Below, piece after piece: positions 9,868-25,651 of a stretch of DNA of 64,000 bases. The translations under genes and the position numbers were made by a program. Positions within the stretch are counted from its first letter, which is position 1. Every line of letters starts with the position of its first letter. The notes under the pieces were generated by a model. That model was not told the origin of the DNA. It did not search any database and was given only the letters and a program-made list of their open reading frames with translations. This stretch comes from Gottfriedia acidiceleris (GTDB lineage: Bacteria > Bacillota > Bacilli > Bacillales > Bacillaceae_G). The DNA lies in contig NZ_SCFN01000008.1 of assembly GCF_004138285.1 (NCBI RefSeq), forward strand, positions 1 through 64,000, written 5' to 3'.

Positions 9868-10547
9868 AGTTTGCAGTAATTGTGTTCCCGGGCTCAAATT
9901 GTGATGTTGATATGTATCATGCAATCAAAGATGAGTTAGGCGAAGAAGTAGAATACGTATGGCATGATTCAACGAATTTAGATGAATTTGATGGTATCTT
10001 ATTACCAGGTGGCTTCTCATATGGAGATTACTTACGCTCTGGCGCAATTGCAGGCTTTGCAAACGTGATGGATGCCGTGAAGAAAGCTGCAGCTGAAGGT
10101 AAACCAGTATTTGGCGTATGTAATGGATTCCAAATCCTAACTGAAGCAGGTCTACTACCAGGTACTCTTAGACGTAATGAGAAATTAAAATTTATGTGTA
10201 AGCCTGTTGAGCTAGTTGTTGAAAACAATGAATCAATGTTTACAACTGGTTATGAAAAAGGTCAAGTAATTACAGTACCAATCGCACATGGTGAAGGAAA
10301 TTACTATTGCGATCAAGAAACATATGAATCACTTAAAACTAATAATCAGATAATTTTCCGTTATCAAAACAATCCAAACGGTAGTTTAGATGATATCGCA
10401 GGAATTGTTAACGAAAAAGGAAATGTATTAGGAATGATGCCACACCCTGAGCGTGCAGTTGATGCATTATTAGGCTCAGCAGACGGACTTCAACTATTTC
10501 GTTCGATTGTAAGAAACTGGAGGGAAAACCATGTCGTTACTTCTTGA
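9864..10547 (+). CDS. purQ: Phosphoribosylformylglycinamidine synthase subunit PurQ (glutaminase)
   Basis: A 227-residue class I glutamine amidotransferase that feeds ammonia to PurL. The nucleophile Cys is in GVCNGFQIL, and the His-Glu pair in MMPHPERA completes the triad. It begins with GTG at 9864, preceded by GAGGAGG. The start overlaps the purS stop, and the end overlaps purL by 17 bases, so the three subunits should be made in step. Confidence 0.96.
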   Translation: MKFAVIVFPGSNCDVDMYHAIKDELGEEVEYVWHDSTNLDEFDGILLPGGFSYGDYLRSGAIAGFANVMDAVKKAAAEGKPVFGVCNGFQILTEAGLLPGTLRRNEKLKFMCKPVELVVENNESMFTTGYEKGQVITVPIAHGEGNYYCDQETYESLKTNNQIIFRYQNNPNGSLDDIAGIVNEKGNVLGMMPHPERAVDALLGSADGLQLFRSIVRNWRENHVVTS

Positions 10548-12750
10548 GCCAAATCCAATTCAAATTGAAAATGATAGAATTTATGCCACTATGGGCTTAA
10601 CTGATGAAGAGTTTCAATTAGTCAAATCAATTATTGGTCGCAATCCGAACTATACAGAGCTTGGATTATTCTCAGTAATGTGGTCAGAACATTGTAGTTA
10701 TAAAAACTCAAAGCCTTTATTACGTAAATTCCCAATTAGTGGTGAACATGTTTTACAAGGACCAGGTGAAGGAGCAGGTATTGTTGATATTGGCGATGAG
10801 CAAGCTGTAGTATTTAAAATCGAAAGCCATAATCATCCTTCTGCAATTGAACCATACCAAGGTGCTGCAACTGGTGTAGGTGGAATTATTCGTGATGTAT
10901 TTTCAATGGGAGCACGTCCTGTTGCACTTCTAAATTCTTTACGATTTGGTGAATTAGAAACTCCAAGAGTTAAATATTTATTTGAAGAAGTTGTTGCAGG
11001 TATTGCTGGATATGGAAACTGTATTGGTATTCCAACAGTTGGTGGAGAAGTAAACTTCGATCCATGTTACGAAGGCAATCCTTTAGTAAATGCAATGTGT
11101 GTTGGTTTAATCAATCATAAAGATATTAAAAAAGGTCAAGCGCATGGTGCTGGAAATACAGTAATGTACGTTGGTGCTTCAACTGGTCGTGATGGAATTC
11201 ATGGTGCAACTTTTGCTTCTGAAGAGTTATCTGATGCATCTGATGAGAAACGCCCAGCGGTACAAGTAGGCGATCCATTTATGGAGAAGTTATTACTTGA
11301 AGCATGTTTAGAAGTTGTTCAAAATGACGCTCTTGTTGGTATTCAAGATATGGGCGCAGCTGGATTAACATCTTCATCTGCTGAGATGGCTTCAAAAGCA
11401 GGAATGGGAATTGAGATGAATCTTGATTTAGTTCCACAACGTGAAGCTGGTATGACAGCTTACGAAATGATGCTATCAGAATCTCAAGAACGTATGTTAC
11501 TAGTTGTAGAAAAAGGTAGAGAGCAAGAAATCGTAGACTTATTTGAAAAGTATGATCTACATGCTGTATCTGTAGGACGTGTTACAGATGATAAGATGCT
11601 TCGCTTACTTCATAAAGGTGAGGTTGTAGCTGAATTACCTGTAGACGCTCTTGCTGAAGAAGCTCCAGTATATCATAAGCCATCAACTGAACCTGCATAT
11701 TATGGTGAGTTCCAAGCGATGGAAAACTATATTCCTGAAATTAGTGATTCAAAAGAAACGTTAAAACAATTACTTTCTCAACCTACAATTGCAAGTAAAG
11801 AGTGGGTTTACGGTCAGTATGACTATATGGTTCGTACAAATACAGTAGTTGCTCCAGGTTCTGATGCTGCAGTGATCAGAATTCGTGATACAAAAAAAGC
11901 TCTAGCAATGACAACAGACTGTAATGCACGCTACTTATATTTAGATCCTGAAGTTGGTGGGAAAATTGCAGTAGCAGAAGCAGCACGTAATGTAATTTGT
12001 TCAGGAGCTCGTCCTCTTGCAATTACAGATTGCTTAAACTTCGGAAATCCTGAAAAACCTGAGATTTTCTGGCAGTTAGAAAAAGCAACTGATGGTATGA
12101 GTGAAGCTTGTAATGTATTAAGCACTCCAGTAATCGGTGGTAACGTATCATTATATAACGAAACAAATGGTGAAGCAGTTTACCCAACTCCTGTAGTTGG
12201 TATGGTAGGTCTAATTGAAGATGTAGAGCACATCACGACTCAAAACTTTAAAACTGCTGGTGATTTAATTTATGTAATCGGCGGAGCAGAAGCTGAATTC
12301 GGTGGAAGTGAGCTTCAAAAATTATTAAATGGCAAAATCTTTGGTAAAGCACCAAGTATTGATTTAGCTGTTGAATCTAGTCGCCAAGAGCAAATTCTTG
12401 CTGCTATTCAAGCAGGTGTAGTTGCTTCAGCACACGATATTTCTGAGGGTGGTTTAGCTGTAGCGATTGCAGAAAGCACATTTGGTCCGTCAGAAGTTGG
12501 TGCAACTATTACGATCGAAGGAAATGAGGTTGTTTCATTATTTAGCGAAACTCAATCACGTTTCTTACTTTCAGTTAAACCTGAACATAAAGAACAATTC
12601 GAAGCATTAGTAGATGCAACGTTAATCGGTACAGTTACAGAAGAAACTTCAGTAACAGTTCGTAATGAAAACAATGAAACAGTTCTTCTTGCTTCAGTTG
12701 AGGAACTGAAACAAGCTTGGAAAGAGGCGATCCCATGCTTGCTGAAATAA
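10531..12750 (+). CDS. purL: Phosphoribosylformylglycinamidine synthase subunit PurL
   Basis: A 739-residue small-type PurL, the catalytic subunit converting FGAR to FGAM with ATP and ammonia from PurQ. Features include [13 protein letters not shown] near the N terminus, [20 protein letters not shown], and the second-half block [12 protein letters not shown]. This is the two-fold AIRS-like architecture of the family, without the fused glutaminase found in Proteobacteria, which agrees with separate purS and purQ. GGAGGG precedes ATG 10531. The end overlaps purF by 16 bases. Confidence 0.97.
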   Translation: MSLLLEPNPIQIENDRIYATMGLTDEEFQLVKSIIGRNPNYTELGLFSVMWSEHCSYKNSKPLLRKFPISGEHVLQGPGEGAGIVDIGDEQAVVFKIESHNHPSAIEPYQGAATGVGGIIRDVFSMGARPVALLNSLRFGELETPRVKYLFEEVVAGIAGYGNCIGIPTVGGEVNFDPCYEGNPLVNAMCVGLINHKDIKKGQAHGAGNTVMYVGASTGRDGIHGATFASEELSDASDEKRPAVQVGDPFMEKLLLEACLEVVQNDALVGIQDMGAAGLTSSSAEMASKAGMGIEMNLDLVPQREAGMTAYEMMLSESQERMLLVVEKGREQEIVDLFEKYDLHAVSVGRVTDDKMLRLLHKGEVVAELPVDALAEEAPVYHKPSTEPAYYGEFQAMENYIPEISDSKETLKQLLSQPTIASKEWVYGQYDYMVRTNTVVAPGSDAAVIRIRDTKKALAMTTDCNARYLYLDPEVGGKIAVAEAARNVICSGARPLAITDCLNFGNPEKPEIFWQLEKATDGMSEACNVLSTPVIGGNVSLYNETNGEAVYPTPVVGMVGLIEDVEHITTQNFKTAGDLIYVIGGAEAEFGGSELQKLLNGKIFGKAPSIDLAVESSRQEQILAAIQAGVVASAHDISEGGLAVAIAESTFGPSEVGATITIEGNEVVSLFSETQSRFLLSVKPEHKEQFEALVDATLIGTVTEETSVTVRNENNETVLLASVEELKQAWKEAIPCLLK

Positions 12751-14147
12751 AAGGACTAAACGAAGAGTGTGGAATATTTGGAATTTGGGGGCATACTGAT
12801 GCTGCCCAAATCTCCTACTATGGTCTTCATAGCTTACAACACAGAGGCCAAGAAGGAGCTGGAATTGTTGTAACTAATGGGAATGAGCTTGAAGGTGCTA
12901 AAGGACTTGGCTTAATAACAGAAGTTTTCAGTAAAGGTCAATTAAATGATTTACATGGAAAAGCTGCTATTGGTCATGTTCGTTATGCTACTGCAGGCGG
13001 AGGCGGCTATGAAAATGTTCAGCCTCTATTATTCCAATCGCATACTGGAAGCATTGCTCTTGCCCATAATGGTAATTTAGTAAATGCTTCAAGATTACGT
13101 AAAGACTTAGAGATGCAAGGTAGTATTTTTCAAACTACTTCTGATACTGAAGTACTTGCTCATTTAATTAAACGTAATGGTTCTGCTCCATTAAAAGATA
13201 GCATTAAAGCATCTTTAAATATGATCAAAGGAGCTTTCGCTTACTTAGTTCTAACAAAAGATGCAATGTATGTCGCACTTGATCCAAATGGCTTTAGACC
13301 ATTGGCGTTAGCTAAACTAGGTGACGCTTATGTTGTAGCTTCAGAGACGTGTGCATTCGATGTAGTCGGAGCGAAATATATTCGAGATATTAATCCGGGA
13401 GAATTACTTATTATTTCGGACAATGGAGTCGAAACTGATCAGTTTACTTCATCAGTTAATCACACAATTTGTAGTATGGAATATATTTATTTCTCTCGTC
13501 CTGATAGCAATATTGATAATATCAATGTTCATGCTGCACGTAAAAATATGGGGCGTGTATTAGCTAAAGAAGCTCCTGTTGAAGCAGACGTAGTAATCGG
13601 TGTTCCTGATTCAAGTATTTCAGCAGCAGTTGGTTATGCAGAAGAATCTGGTATTCCATATGAACTTGGATTGATTAAAAATCGCTATGTAGGTCGCACA
13701 TTTATTCAACCTTCTCAAGAACTTAGAGAGCAAGGGGTTAAGATGAAACTTTCTCCAGTTCGTTCGATCGTTGAGGGGAAACGTGTAGTAATGGTAGATG
13801 ATTCAATCGTTCGTGGAACTACAAGCCGCCGAATCGTACAAATGTTACGTGATGCAGGTGCAAGTGAAGTTCATGTTCGTATTGGCGCACCACCATTGAA
13901 AAATCCTTGCTACTACGGTATTGACACTTCTACAAGAGAAGAGTTAATTGCTGCAACTAATACAATAGAAGAAATTTGCGAAGAAATTGGTGCAGATTCA
14001 TTAGAATTTATTAGTCTAGAAGGATTACTAAATGCTATTGGTAGAAATCATGAAGGACCAAATAGAGGTCAATGTACTGCTTGCTTTACAGGGAAGTATC
14101 CAACAGTAATCTATGATGAAAATGAATTAGTACATTCTCATAATTAA
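12735..14147 (+). CDS. purF: Amidophosphoribosyltransferase
   Basis: A 470-residue enzyme of the first committed step: PRPP plus glutamine to phosphoribosylamine. It is the B. subtilis type. A short propeptide (residues 1-11) ends before the nucleophile Cys12 in NEECGIFG. Cysteines in TICSME, NPCYYG and QCTAC are placed as the ligands of the structural 4Fe-4S cluster. The PRPP-binding loop is [12 protein letters not shown]. The start is ATG 12735; an in-frame ATG 18 bases earlier would add residues before the conserved propeptide. A terminator-like hairpin follows the gene. Confidence 0.97.
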   Translation: MLAEIKGLNEECGIFGIWGHTDAAQISYYGLHSLQHRGQEGAGIVVTNGNELEGAKGLGLITEVFSKGQLNDLHGKAAIGHVRYATAGGGGYENVQPLLFQSHTGSIALAHNGNLVNASRLRKDLEMQGSIFQTTSDTEVLAHLIKRNGSAPLKDSIKASLNMIKGAFAYLVLTKDAMYVALDPNGFRPLALAKLGDAYVVASETCAFDVVGAKYIRDINPGELLIISDNGVETDQFTSSVNHTICSMEYIYFSRPDSNIDNINVHAARKNMGRVLAKEAPVEADVVIGVPDSSISAAVGYAEESGIPYELGLIKNRYVGRTFIQPSQELREQGVKMKLSPVRSIVEGKRVVMVDDSIVRGTTSRRIVQMLRDAGASEVHVRIGAPPLKNPCYYGIDTSTREELIAATNTIEEICEEIGADSLEFISLEGLLNAIGRNHEGPNRGQCTACFTGKYPTVIYDENELVHSHN

Positions 14148-14153
14148 AAAATC

Positions 14154-14182
14154 GAGGCGGTGAGCAGTCGCCGCCTCTTTTC
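14154..14182 (+). terminator. Terminator-like hairpin between purF and purM
   Basis: GAGGCGG (14154-14160) pairs with CCGCCTC (14171-14177) and is followed by TTTT. The stem is GC-rich in AT-rich surroundings. It lies inside the operon and has no visible alternative structure, so it probably reduces rather than stops transcription into purMNHD. Confidence 0.65.
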
Positions 14183-14223
14183 AATTGAATCTATTCATAA
14201 GGACTGAAAGGGGAAATCATCAC

Positions 14224-15261
14224 ATGGCGAATGCATATAAACAAGCTGGAGTAGATATCGAAGCTGGCTATGAAGCAGTGAACAGAATGAAGAAACACGT
14301 TCAAAAAACAATGCGTCAAGAAGTTCTTGGTGGATTAGGAGGATTTGGAGGAATGTTTGATCTTTCCAAATTCAACTATAAAGAACCAGTTCTTGTATCA
14401 GGGACAGATGGAGTAGGAACAAAATTAAAATTAGCTTTCCAAATGGACCGTCACGATACGATTGGCATTGATGCAGTCGCGATGTGTGTGAATGATATTG
14501 TGGTTCAAGGTGCGGAGCCTTTATTTTTCCTAGATTACTTAGCAGTTGGCAAGGCTGTACCTGAACGAATTGAGCAAATTGTAAAAGGTGTATCTGATGG
14601 CTGCGTTCAAGCAGGCTGCTCATTAGTCGGTGGAGAAACTGCAGAAATGCCTGGAATGTATCCAGAAGATGAATATGATATTGCTGGTTTTGCAGTAGGG
14701 ATTGTTGACAAGCCGAAGCTTGTAACAGGACAAAGCATTAAAGAAGGAGATATCTTATTAGGAATCTCATCAAACGGGATCCATAGTAATGGATATTCTC
14801 TAGTTCGTAAAGTTTTATTAGAAAAAGGTGGCTTAACACTTGATCAACACATTGATAAATTAGGTCATACTTTAGGTGAAGAACTACTACGCCCAACTAA
14901 AATTTATGTAAAACCAATCTTAAATGTCCTAAAAAAGTTTGAAGTAAAAGGTATGGCACATATTACTGGTGGTGGGTTTATTGAAAATATCCCTAGAATG
15001 CTTCCAGAAGGAATCGGTGCAGAAATTGATTACGGTTCATGGCCGATCCAACCAATCTTTGATTTATTAGAAGAGATTGGTGAATTGAAGCGCGAAGAAA
15101 TGTTTAATATTTTTAATATGGGTATTGGTATGGTTCTTGCGGTTAGTGAAGAGAACTTACATGACACTATTAAACTATTAGAAGAAGACGGAGAAAAAGT
15201 ATTTATTATTGGAAGAACAAAAGCAGGTGAAGGTGTAACCTTTGGCGGAGGTTCTCTGTAA
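14224..15261 (+). CDS. purM: Phosphoribosylformylglycinamidine cyclo-ligase (AIR synthetase)
   Basis: A 345-residue enzyme that closes the imidazole ring, FGAM to AIR, with ATP. It shows the AIRS family blocks [23 protein letters not shown] and [13 protein letters not shown]. The start is ATG 14224 with AAAGGGG upstream; the in-frame ATG at 14185 lies next to the preceding hairpin and would add a 13-residue non-conserved tail. It touches purN by one shared base. Confidence 0.96.
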   Translation: MANAYKQAGVDIEAGYEAVNRMKKHVQKTMRQEVLGGLGGFGGMFDLSKFNYKEPVLVSGTDGVGTKLKLAFQMDRHDTIGIDAVAMCVNDIVVQGAEPLFFLDYLAVGKAVPERIEQIVKGVSDGCVQAGCSLVGGETAEMPGMYPEDEYDIAGFAVGIVDKPKLVTGQSIKEGDILLGISSNGIHSNGYSLVRKVLLEKGGLTLDQHIDKLGHTLGEELLRPTKIYVKPILNVLKKFEVKGMAHITGGGFIENIPRMLPEGIGAEIDYGSWPIQPIFDLLEEIGELKREEMFNIFNMGIGMVLAVSEENLHDTIKLLEEDGEKVFIIGRTKAGEGVTFGGGSL

Positions 15262-15824
15262 TGAAGAAGATTGCCGTATTTGCTTCAGGAAATGGCAGTA
15301 ACTTTCAAGCCATTCTTGATGCAACTCTAAGCGGAGAAGTGAATGCTGAAGTGAAATTACTTGTTTGTGATCGTCCAAATGCATTTTGTATCGAACGAGC
15401 AAAGCAAGCAAATATTCCATCATTTATATTTTCAGCGAAAAACTATGAATCAAAAGAGCAGTATGAAGGTGAAATTATTGCCCAACTTAAAGAGTTAAAT
15501 GTCGAATTTATCGTATTAGCTGGTTATATGAGATTGATTGGTCCGACAATTTTAGACTCATTTCCTGGGAAAATTGTAAATATTCATCCTTCATTTCTAC
15601 CATTATTTCCTGGAAAAGACGCAATTGGTCAAGCTCTCCTAGCTGGTGTCGAATCGACTGGAGTAACAGTTCATTATGTCGATGAAGGAATGGATACTGG
15701 TCCAATTATTGCGCAAGAAGAAATTCTGATTGAAAAGGGAGATTCTAAGGAGTCTCTTGAGCAGAAGGTTCATAGTGTCGAGCATGTTTTATATGTGCAA
15801 ACACTAAAAAAATTGTTTAGTTAA
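15261..15824 (+). CDS. purN: Phosphoribosylglycinamide formyltransferase
   Basis: A 187-residue folate-dependent GAR transformylase, which transfers a formyl group from 10-formyl-THF to GAR. It has ASGNGSNFQAI for phosphate binding, NIHPSFLPLFPG with the catalytic Asn-His, and VDEGMDTGPII with the catalytic Asp. The ATG shares one base with the purM stop, and GGAGG precedes it. Confidence 0.96.
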   Translation: MKKIAVFASGNGSNFQAILDATLSGEVNAEVKLLVCDRPNAFCIERAKQANIPSFIFSAKNYESKEQYEGEIIAQLKELNVEFIVLAGYMRLIGPTILDSFPGKIVNIHPSFLPLFPGKDAIGQALLAGVESTGVTVHYVDEGMDTGPIIAQEEILIEKGDSKESLEQKVHSVEHVLYVQTLKKLFS

Positions 15825-15871
15825 CTAGATTAGATATAGAGCATGAAATCGATTAGATAGGGGAATGTATC

Positions 15872-17407
15872 ATGAAAAAACGAGCTTTAGTTAGCGTTTC
15901 AGATAAACAAGGGATTATTGAATTTGTAAGTGGATTAATTAAACATGATTTTGAAGTTATTTCAACAGGTGGAACTTTTAATTTATTAAAAGATGCTGGA
16001 TTAAATGTAATTGGTATTTCAGAAGTAACTAACTTTCCAGAAATTATGGATGGTCGTGTAAAAACATTACATCCTTCAATTCACGGAGGTTTACTAGGTG
16101 TTCGTTCAAATGAAGAACATATGCGTCAAATGAACGAGTTAGGTATTCAGCCAATTGATTTAGTTTGTGTAAATTTATATCCGTTTAAAGAAACGATTAT
16201 GAAGCCTGATGTTACATTTGAAGATGCAATTGAAAATATCGATATCGGTGGCCCTACAATGCTTCGTTCAGCAGCTAAAAATCATGAGTTTGTATCTGTA
16301 GTAGTTGACCCGACAGATTATGAAGTAATTTTAGCTGAGTTAGCTGAAAAAAATACGGTTTCTATTGAAACGAACCGTCGATTAGCTGCTAAAGTTTTCC
16401 GCCATACTGCAGCTTATGATTCATTAATTTCTAATTATTTAACAGAGCAAGTAGGAGAAGAAAATCCTGAAAGCTATACTGTTACTTACGAATTAAAACA
16501 ATCTTTACGATATGGTGAAAATCCTCACCAAAAAGCAACGTTCTATCGTGCTCCAATGCCAACAGTTTCATCTATTGCTTATGCAGAGCAATTACATGGT
16601 AAAGAGCTTTCTTATAACAATATTAATGATGCAAATGAAGCATTAAATATTGTACGCGAATTCTCCAATCCAGCTGTTGTCGCTGTAAAACACATGAATC
16701 CTTGTGGAGTAGGCGAAGGCACTACAATTGAAGAAGCTTATGATCGTGCTTATACTGCTGATCCAGTTTCGATTTTTGGAGGAATTATTGCGACAAACCG
16801 TGAAGTTGATGCTGCAACAGCTAAGAAAATGCATGAATTATTCTTAGAAATTATTATCGCTCCTTCATTCAGTGAAGAAGCTTTAGAAATCTTAACTAGT
16901 AAAAAGAACTTACGTTTATTGACAGTGGACTTAGAAACTAAGCCTACGTTTGCTCCTAAATTAACGACAGTTCATGGTGGCTTATTACGTCAAGATATGG
17001 ATACATTTGGATTAGATGATTCAACAATTACAGTCCCTACAAAACGTCAACCGACTGAAGAAGAGTGGGAGAATTTAAAATTAGGTTGGAAAGTTGTAAA
17101 ACATGTTAAATCAAATGCGATTGTTTTAGCAAAAGATCATATGACAATCGGTGTTGGTGCAGGTCAAATGAATCGCGTTGGAGCTGCAAAAATTGCGATT
17201 GAACAAGCTGGCGAAAAATCAAATGGCGCAGCGTTAGCTTCAGATGCATTTTTCCCTATGAATGATACAGTAGAAGCAGCGGCTAAAGCTGGTATTACAG
17301 CAATTATTCAACCAGGCGGATCAATCAAAGATGAAGATTCAATAAAAAAAGCTGATGAATATGGAATTGCAATGGTCTTTACAGGGGTTCGTCACTTTAA
17401 ACATTAA
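15872..17407 (+). CDS. purH: Bifunctional AICAR transformylase / IMP cyclohydrolase
   Basis: A 511-residue enzyme for the last two steps to IMP. The N-terminal MGS-like cyclohydrolase domain covers about residues 1-190 ([24 protein letters not shown]). The C-terminal transformylase domain contains [11 protein letters not shown] and VKHMNPCGV, whose Lys-His pair is catalytic. GGGGAAT lies before ATG 15872. The 47-base gap to purN and 19-base gap to purD are short enough for one transcript. Confidence 0.97.
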   Translation: MKKRALVSVSDKQGIIEFVSGLIKHDFEVISTGGTFNLLKDAGLNVIGISEVTNFPEIMDGRVKTLHPSIHGGLLGVRSNEEHMRQMNELGIQPIDLVCVNLYPFKETIMKPDVTFEDAIENIDIGGPTMLRSAAKNHEFVSVVVDPTDYEVILAELAEKNTVSIETNRRLAAKVFRHTAAYDSLISNYLTEQVGEENPESYTVTYELKQSLRYGENPHQKATFYRAPMPTVSSIAYAEQLHGKELSYNNINDANEALNIVREFSNPAVVAVKHMNPCGVGEGTTIEEAYDRAYTADPVSIFGGIIATNREVDAATAKKMHELFLEIIIAPSFSEEALEILTSKKNLRLLTVDLETKPTFAPKLTTVHGGLLRQDMDTFGLDDSTITVPTKRQPTEEEWENLKLGWKVVKHVKSNAIVLAKDHMTIGVGAGQMNRVGAAKIAIEQAGEKSNGAALASDAFFPMNDTVEAAAKAGITAIIQPGGSIKDEDSIKKADEYGIAMVFTGVRHFKH

Positions 17408-17414
17408 GAAATAA

Positions 17415-18692
<1,278 letters not shown>

Positions 18693-18696
18693 TAAG

Positions 18697-18735
18697 AAAG
18701 GGTCGTCATTTATTATCAATGACGACCCTATTTCT
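18697..18735 (+). terminator. Terminator of the purine operon
   Basis: AGGGTCGTCATT and AATGACGACCCT form a 12-bp perfect stem with a seven-base loop, followed by ATTTCTT. It starts a few bases after the purD stop. Confidence 0.85.
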
Positions 18736-18801
18736 TGATAGAATAGGAACTAGTGTTCTATTTTTATCTATACAATCTACTCCATTTTTGATAAACTACT
18801 T

Positions 18802-19059
18802 TTATGAAGGTTGAATGTAATCTTCGAATGTATCTCCCTCATCGTGTTTATCTGCCATAATCTTACATTTCTTACCTAGAGCAGTCATTGGGCAAAAACG
18901 TAATACTCCCTCTGCAACTTTCATGGCACCGATTATGATCAAAATGATTACAGAATTACTACATCTTCTGCGTGTGAGCTTTGCTGTGCCGTAAGCTAAA
19001 ATTGTTAAACCAGCAGTTATACGTATAAGTGCATTTATAATGCTAATATTTGGTCTCAA
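18802..19059 (-). CDS. Small membrane protein, DUF2892 (YgaP-like transmembrane domain)
   Basis: An 85-residue protein with two hydrophobic segments (about 9-25 and 36-55). It has the DUF2892 pattern: MRPNISIINALIRI, a Gly-Ala turn and KVAEGVLRFCPMTALG. In other bacteria this domain is often fused to rhodanese, but here it stands alone; its role is unknown. It starts with TTG at 19059, supported by AGGGGAG six bases upstream on the reverse strand. It is the only gene between purD and pcrB, where B. subtilis has several yer genes. Confidence 0.82.
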   Translation of the reverse strand: MRPNISIINALIRITAGLTILAYGTAKLTRRRCSNSVIILIIIGAMKVAEGVLRFCPMTALGKKCKIMADKHDEGDTFEDYIQPS

Positions 19060-19281
19060 CAGTAACTCCCCTTATAATAAGTATCAGTGACTACATCACT
19101 CTTTACCATTTTTCCCTTTAATTGTTTCAATATCATAGGAAACAATTAGTATTAATTACTTAAAATGGGGACGTAGGGTTACTTTTCCTTTTTAATAAGA
19201 TACAATACATTTATATTTTTGATAAAAAGTACTTAATAAAAATAGATAAATTAATGTTAAAAAACAATTCCGGAGGACAAA

Positions 19282-19979
19282 ATGTACGATTATTCACAAT
19301 GGAATCACATATTTAAATTAGATCCAAACAAAGAAATCTCTGATGATGAATTAGAAAAAATTTGCGAGTCAGGAACGGATGCAATTTTAGTTGGAGGAAC
19401 GGACGATGTAACGTTAGATGCTACGATATCTCTACTAGTTAGAATAAGACGCTATGCAGTACCATGTATTTTAGAGGTATCAAATCTTGAAGCCGTAACT
19501 CCAGGTTATGATTTCTATTTTATCCCGACAGTTTTAAATAGTAATGATCCAAAGTGGATTATTGGAATGCATCAACAAGCAATGAAAGAATTCGCTCATT
19601 TAGTTCATGCTGAAGAATTGGTAATGGAAGGTTATTGTATATTAAATGAAAATTGTAAGGCTGCAAAGCTGACAAGTGCAGTGACAGATCTTTCAGTAGA
19701 AGATATTGTAGCTTATGCGGAAGTTTCTGAGCAATTATTAAAATTACCGATTTTTTATTTAGAATATAGTGGCACATATGGTTCACCCCAGGTGGTAGAA
19801 GAAGTATCAAAAGTATTAAACAATACGAAATTATTCTATGGTGGGGGAATTTCATCAGCTCAACAAGCAATTGAGATGAAGCAATTTGCTGATACGATTG
19901 TTGTTGGAAATATTATATATGATAACTTACAAGAGGCTTTACTTACTGTGAAAGCTGTGAAAGAAGGAGCGACGAAGTA

Positions 19980-19980
<1 letters not shown>
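19282..19980 (+). CDS. pcrB: Heptaprenylglyceryl phosphate synthase
   Basis: A 232-residue TIM-barrel enzyme that transfers a heptaprenyl chain to glycerol-1-phosphate, giving archaeal-type ether lipid precursors in Bacillus. The phosphate-binding turns are seen in LVGGTDDVT and YGGGISS, and YLEYSGTYG matches the family. CGGAGG precedes ATG 19282. The TAATG junction with pcrA indicates translational coupling, the standard Bacillus arrangement. Confidence 0.95.
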
Positions 19981-24174
<4,194 letters not shown>

Positions 24175-24247
24175 TATTTCAATCAACTAGAGGGCGGATT
24201 AATGAAGTATTAGTTCGTTCACTTAATAAGTAGAAGGTGTGAGTTAA

Positions 24248-25450
24248 ATGAAAAAACGTATAGGAATGCTCCTATGTTGTTTTTCGCTCATCTTATCTGG
24301 CTGTTCATTATCAATAAAGAATGAAGATAAGGTTGTACAAGAGAGCAATAACAAAAAAGGGGAAGATGCAATAATACCCCGTTATTCAATTTCAAATGAT
24401 TACTACAAGACAATACTTCCATTTAAGCCGAGTAAAACAAGAGGTGCTGTCGTTGCAAATATCGATAATAGACTTGATATTAGTGAATTTGAATTAGGTT
24501 TAATGCGAATTGTACAAGAGCAATATTCAACAAAAGATTACTTGTATCAAGAAGGACAATTATTAAGTAAAAAAACAGTAGAATCTTGGCTAAAAAGGAA
24601 GTATACTCCTTCACAGTTTAAACAAAAACAAGATGCACTTAAGAGCGCAAATTTAAAACCGAATTCGATTACAAATGATGGATTGAATCCAATTCAAACG
24701 GATACAAAAAATCTTAATGAAGATCAAAAGGCTAAACAGGCTCCGATTTTTTTAAATTCTATTTTAGAGCAGGATTATCTAAAAAAGAACGGAAAAGAAG
24801 TTAAAGTTGAGGGAGTAGCAATTGGTTTAGCAATGAACTCTGTTTATTATTATCAAGAGGAGCACGGCTACCCAAGAGAGCTTAAAATTCCTCAAGATGA
24901 AATGATTAAACAAGGTAAAGCGATAGCACAAGAAATTTTGACGCGAGTGCGAAAAATGGACGAATTTAAAGATATACCAATCACATTTGCTATTTTCCGT
25001 CAGCAAAGCCAGTCATCTGTAGTACCTGGAAACTATGTTGCTATGACTTCAGTTTCTGGAAATGACTTCTCGATTAGTAATTGGGATAAAATAAATGAGA
25101 AGTACTATTTATTCCCTTCAGCTGCTGCAACTGCAGATTATCGAGATGATGCAATGAAAATGGTTAATTTTAAATCGGATATAGAAAATTATTTTCCGAA
25201 TTATACAGGCGTTGTAGGCACAGGTTTTTATAAGGATAATGAATTAATACAACTAAAAATTGATATACCTATGCAATTTTATGGTAAGGCAGAAGTCATA
25301 GCTTTTACTCAATATGTGGCGGGACTTATGATGGACCATTTCCCTTCATACTTAAAGGTTGAGACGAATATATTCTCATCAAATGGACAGGAAGCACTCA
25401 TCGTAAAAGATGTAGATGCTAAGGAACCAAGTGTGCATATTTATAACTAA
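24248..25450 (+). CDS. camS: CamS-family lipoprotein (sex pheromone precursor type)
   Basis: A 400-residue lipoprotein. The signal peptide ends in the lipobox LSGC (Cys20), so it should be lipid-anchored on the outer membrane face. The remainder matches the CamS family (TRGAVVANIDNRLD, LEQDYLKKNG, VPGNYVAMTSVSG). In enterococci and staphylococci the cleaved signal peptides of such proteins give conjugation pheromones; the role of the mature protein is unclear. The pcrA-ligA-camS order is conserved in Bacillaceae. AGAAGGTGTG lies before ATG 24248. Confidence 0.92.
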   Translation: MKKRIGMLLCCFSLILSGCSLSIKNEDKVVQESNNKKGEDAIIPRYSISNDYYKTILPFKPSKTRGAVVANIDNRLDISEFELGLMRIVQEQYSTKDYLYQEGQLLSKKTVESWLKRKYTPSQFKQKQDALKSANLKPNSITNDGLNPIQTDTKNLNEDQKAKQAPIFLNSILEQDYLKKNGKEVKVEGVAIGLAMNSVYYYQEEHGYPRELKIPQDEMIKQGKAIAQEILTRVRKMDEFKDIPITFAIFRQQSQSSVVPGNYVAMTSVSGNDFSISNWDKINEKYYLFPSAAATADYRDDAMKMVNFKSDIENYFPNYTGVVGTGFYKDNELIQLKIDIPMQFYGKAEVIAFTQYVAGLMMDHFPSYLKVETNIFSSNGQEALIVKDVDAKEPSVHIYN

Positions 25451-25479
25451 AAGGAAGAGGACTACTCTTCCTTTTTTTT
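25451..25479 (+). terminator. Terminator of the pcrB-pcrA-ligA-camS operon
   Basis: AAGGAAGAG pairs with CTCTTCCTT, followed by a T run, directly after the camS stop. Confidence 0.9.
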
Positions 25480-25651
25480 ATATAAGGGAAGAATCTGTAA
25501 GCGTTTCATATTTGAAGAATATATAGGAATATTGTATTATGTAATTGTGAGTTTTTTATACAGTAGTTATTCTACTAGCAATTGACTGAAAAAACTGATA
25601 GAAAAACGGTTACAGTTGTTGCTATTTTCAAACTAAAGGGGGATTTATTCA

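Noticed and set aside
25496-25509. cre-like sequence TGTAAGCGTTTCAT upstream of rocA
   Set aside because: The right half is one base short of the cre consensus and lacks the required C; left out of the feature list.
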